Shown one piece after another: positions 7,056 to 8,452 of a stretch of DNA of 8,452 nt. The position numbers and the translations under genes were made by a program. Within the stretch, counting starts at the first letter, position 1, and each line of letters starts with the position of its first letter. This stretch comes from Neptuniibacter sp. (GTDB taxonomy: Bacteria > Pseudomonadota > Gammaproteobacteria > Pseudomonadales > Balneatricaceae). The DNA lies in assembly GCA_024686055.1 (NCBI GenBank), contig JAIBDV010000110.1:1-8452 (forward strand), written 5' to 3'. The notes beneath the pieces were generated by a model. That model did not search any database. It saw only the letters and a list, made by a program, of their open reading frames with translations, and was not told where the DNA came from.

Positions 7056-7720
7056 ATGACTAAAGCAACATGGGCATTACTGACAGCAGCACTGGCGCGT
7101 CGGCGCAGGTGGTGAACGTTGAACGGTATGAGGTTGCCGTAGCACCGGCTCATTGAGTTTGACCCGGCCACCCAGCAGACTCGTATGTTGCTTACCCCCA
7201 TGACATCAGCGCTTACAGGAAGAGTAAAGATGCCAAGATCGGTGATCTGGTGGCGGTGGATAACGACAGCCTGCTGATTGTGGAGCAGGGTAAAGACAAA
7301 GATAAGACGATGCGTAATCTGGTATACCGCATCAACCTGGGTGGCGCGAGCGATCTTAGTGGTAAAGAGATCAATGGCAAGGCACTGGAATACGCTGATC
7401 GTGCGGGGCTGGAGACTGCGGGTATTCAGATGCTGAGCAAAACCAGGCTGGTGGACCTGCGTAAACATGGCTGGGAAGCAGAGAAAGCTGAAGGGCTGGT
7501 GATTGTGGATGAGCGTACGATTGGCCTGGCCAGCGATAATGATTTTGGCATGGATGTGAAGATCACCGCCCCTGCTGACGGCGTGAAGAAAGCCAAGAAG
7601 TACACCACTGATGGTCAGGGGCGCCTGAGTTTCAATGGCAAGCCGGTGGCCAGCCAGCTGGAGATCAAAGCACTGACCGGTGCACAGGCCAGCTCCCATC
7701 TGTGGCGACGCCCTGCATAA
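7056..7720 (+). pseudogene. Decayed esterase-like phytase-family gene
   Basis: A good ribosome binding site (GGGAGAG, 7042-7048) precedes ATG 7056, which encodes the signal peptide MTKATWALLTAALA. The reading frame then breaks. The next sensible protein (SAQVVNVERYEVAVAP) is in another frame from 7100, followed by RLIEFDPATQQTRM back in the first frame from 7146, and finally AYPHDISAYRKSK in the second frame. That last frame stays open to the stop at 7720; its only usable start is GTG 7250, giving 156 residues. The tail has the family hallmarks: AKIGDLVAVDNDSLLIVEQG, KTRLVDL, EKAEGLVIVDERTIG and DNDFGMD. Intact relatives are extracytoplasmic proteins with a phytase-like propeller of several hundred residues. 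Roughly the middle two thirds is absent here. I infer one large internal deletion plus at least two single-base losses. A sequencing error could explain the frameshifts but not the missing middle. Confidence 0.75.
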
Positions 7721-7929
7721 TGCTGCTGAATTTTTGCCTCGCCACACTTAAGTTCTCCCGCTCATTGCCTGGCTTGACTGGCCAGTGCTGCGGATTACGT
7801 CTGTGCTTGATGGTCAGCCAGAACGGCCTGAGTGTTGCCGTGGGTTATTAGCGAGCGAGAATGTCGAGAGTAGCGGGTGTCTGGAAGACGGTGAGAAAAG
7901 GCAACAGAGCTGACAAACCTGATATCTGG

Positions 7930-7971
7930 ACACACATGGTGAAAACTTATCCTGTGTGTGCATCCGTGCAC
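7930..7971. repeat. Two overlapping, mutually exclusive hairpins
   Basis: ACACACA (7930-7936) can pair with TGTGTGT (7953-7959). GTGCA (7958-7962) can pair with TGCAC (7967-7971) around TCCG. Because 7958-7959 belong to both stems, only one can be fully formed at a time. The palindrome ACTATAGT (7970-7977) follows directly. Confidence 0.45.
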
Positions 7972-8003
7972 TATAGTCACTTCCTGTTCTGCTTCATGCA
8001 TCA

Positions 8004-8066
8004 CCTTGCTGGTGTCTCAGTACAGGCCTGTTCAGCTCTGTCTGATGCTGCACTCAGGCAGCAAGG
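8004..8066. repeat. Eight-base inverted repeat enclosing a ten-base palindrome
   Basis: CCTTGCTG (8004-8011) and CAGCAAGG (8059-8066) are perfect inverted copies 47 bases apart. The perfect palindrome ACAGGCCTGT (8022-8031) lies between them. This could be the end of a small mobile or miniature element or a structured RNA. No target duplication or transposase was found. Confidence 0.4.
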
Positions 8067-8100
8067 AACAGAGTAATAGAGTTAACCCGCAAAGGATATT

Positions 8101-8119
8101 ACACCCCATTACAGGGTGT
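8101..8119 (-). terminator. Weak hairpin over the stop codon of the TPR-like gene
   Basis: ACACCC (8101-8106) and GGGTGT (8114-8119) pair around a seven-base loop that contains the stop codon of the minus-strand gene. No T run follows, so termination is uncertain. Confidence 0.3.
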
Positions 8120-8452
8120 GATCGTGGCGGGCTAACGTCAGCGCCTGCGCGGCCAGTGTCAGCTGTGGAACACCGGCATAGACCGGCGGCGCCAGGCCTG
8201 GCTGCAGGCTCTGGCTGGCGCTGAAGTCGGCTGCCTGTTGAGTATGGTACTGGCAGCGCCCGGCGTCACCGCTACCCTGGTTGCTCAGTACGGTTGCCAG
8301 TCGCTTATGCAGCTCGCCCAGGTAGTACTTTTCCCCGTTCTGCTGCGCAAACGCCAGGCACTGTTCCAGGGTGTGTACGGCATGTTCTGGTTGATCATTA
8401 TGGATAAACAGATCTGCGCTCAGTGCATCATATTGTGACAGCCCCAGCTGAC
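8109..8452 (-). CDS. C-terminal fragment of a TPR-like protein, 5' part outside window
   Basis: A reading frame of 114 codons is open from the window edge to TAA at 8109. It has the helical-repeat character seen at the C-termini of large ATPase or transcriptional-regulator proteins with TPRs: EHAVHTLEQCLAFAQQNGE, then KYYLGELHKRLATVLSNQG, then a third, less clear repeat with CQYHTQQAADFSASQ. The pattern of small and aromatic residues plus the YYLGELH motif matches such predicted ATPase or adenylate-cyclase-associated repeats. The last 35 or so residues (from about SLQPGLAPP) are proline- and alanine-rich and do not look like a further repeat. No enzymatic domain is inside the window, so the function of the whole protein cannot be told. 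Codon choice fits a real gene. Confidence 0.65.
   Translation of the reverse strand, partial: QLGLSQYDALSADLFIHNDQPEHAVHTLEQCLAFAQQNGEKYYLGELHKRLATVLSNQGSGDAGRCQYHTQQAADFSASQSLQPGLAPPVYAGVPQLTLAAQALTLARHDHTL

Larger units (their letters stand above)
7721..8108. other. Non-coding region with inverted repeats
   Basis: No convincing gene is seen. An open frame from ATG 7861 to 8076 (71 residues, plus strand) lacks a clear ribosome binding site and any recognisable domain. Its overlap with several inverted repeats suggests structured or repeat DNA instead. Repeats are listed separately. No promoter for the flanking genes is needed on the right, because that gene runs toward this region. Confidence 0.5.

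Noticed and set aside
7031..7747. Minus-strand open frame of 238 codons opposite the phytase remnant
   Set aside because: The plus strand carries the recognised family motifs and good codon use; the minus product shows no signal, domain or ribosome binding site.
7861..8076. Plus-strand open frame of 71 codons
   Set aside because: No clear ribosome binding site, no known domain, and it runs through multiple hairpins; kept as non-coding with low certainty.

Overview
The window looks like chromosomal DNA of an aerobic or facultative gammaproteobacterium. The coding DNA is GC-rich. HypF and RNase BN/Z read close to the Escherichia coli proteins as I know them, and there are two small secreted, lipoprotein-like genes. 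No taxon can be fixed from the sequence. No rRNA, tRNA, CRISPR array, phage gene or intact insertion sequence was seen.

Left part (1-2456, minus strand): hypX (3' end outside the window) encodes the enzyme that makes the CO ligand of [NiFe]-hydrogenase from formyl-tetrahydrofolate. Upstream of it lies about 500 bp of strikingly AT-rich non-coding DNA. Then come a hairpin terminator and a gene for an unrecognised 113-residue protein, also on the minus strand. Middle part (2693-6877, plus strand): hypF, the carbamoyltransferase that starts synthesis of the cyanide ligands, overlaps by one base with a gene for RNase Z/BN. Two small genes for exported proteins follow. These two are distant paralogues of each other, with two cysteines exactly 71 residues apart in both. 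A hairpin ends the unit.

Right part (7056-8452): a decayed gene of the esterase-like phytase family keeps its signal peptide and C-terminal third but has lost the middle and shifted frame several times. After it come about 390 bp of non-coding DNA with several inverted repeats. The window ends in the C-terminal part of a minus-strand gene for a TPR-like protein.

Functionally, hypX and hypF supply the two kinds of diatomic ligand (CO and CN-) of the NiFe active site. The organism therefore probably makes a [NiFe]-hydrogenase that matures in the presence of oxygen, with the structural and other hyp genes probably nearby but outside the window. The RNase Z and the paralogous exported proteins have no evident link to hydrogenase, although the first is translationally coupled to hypF.
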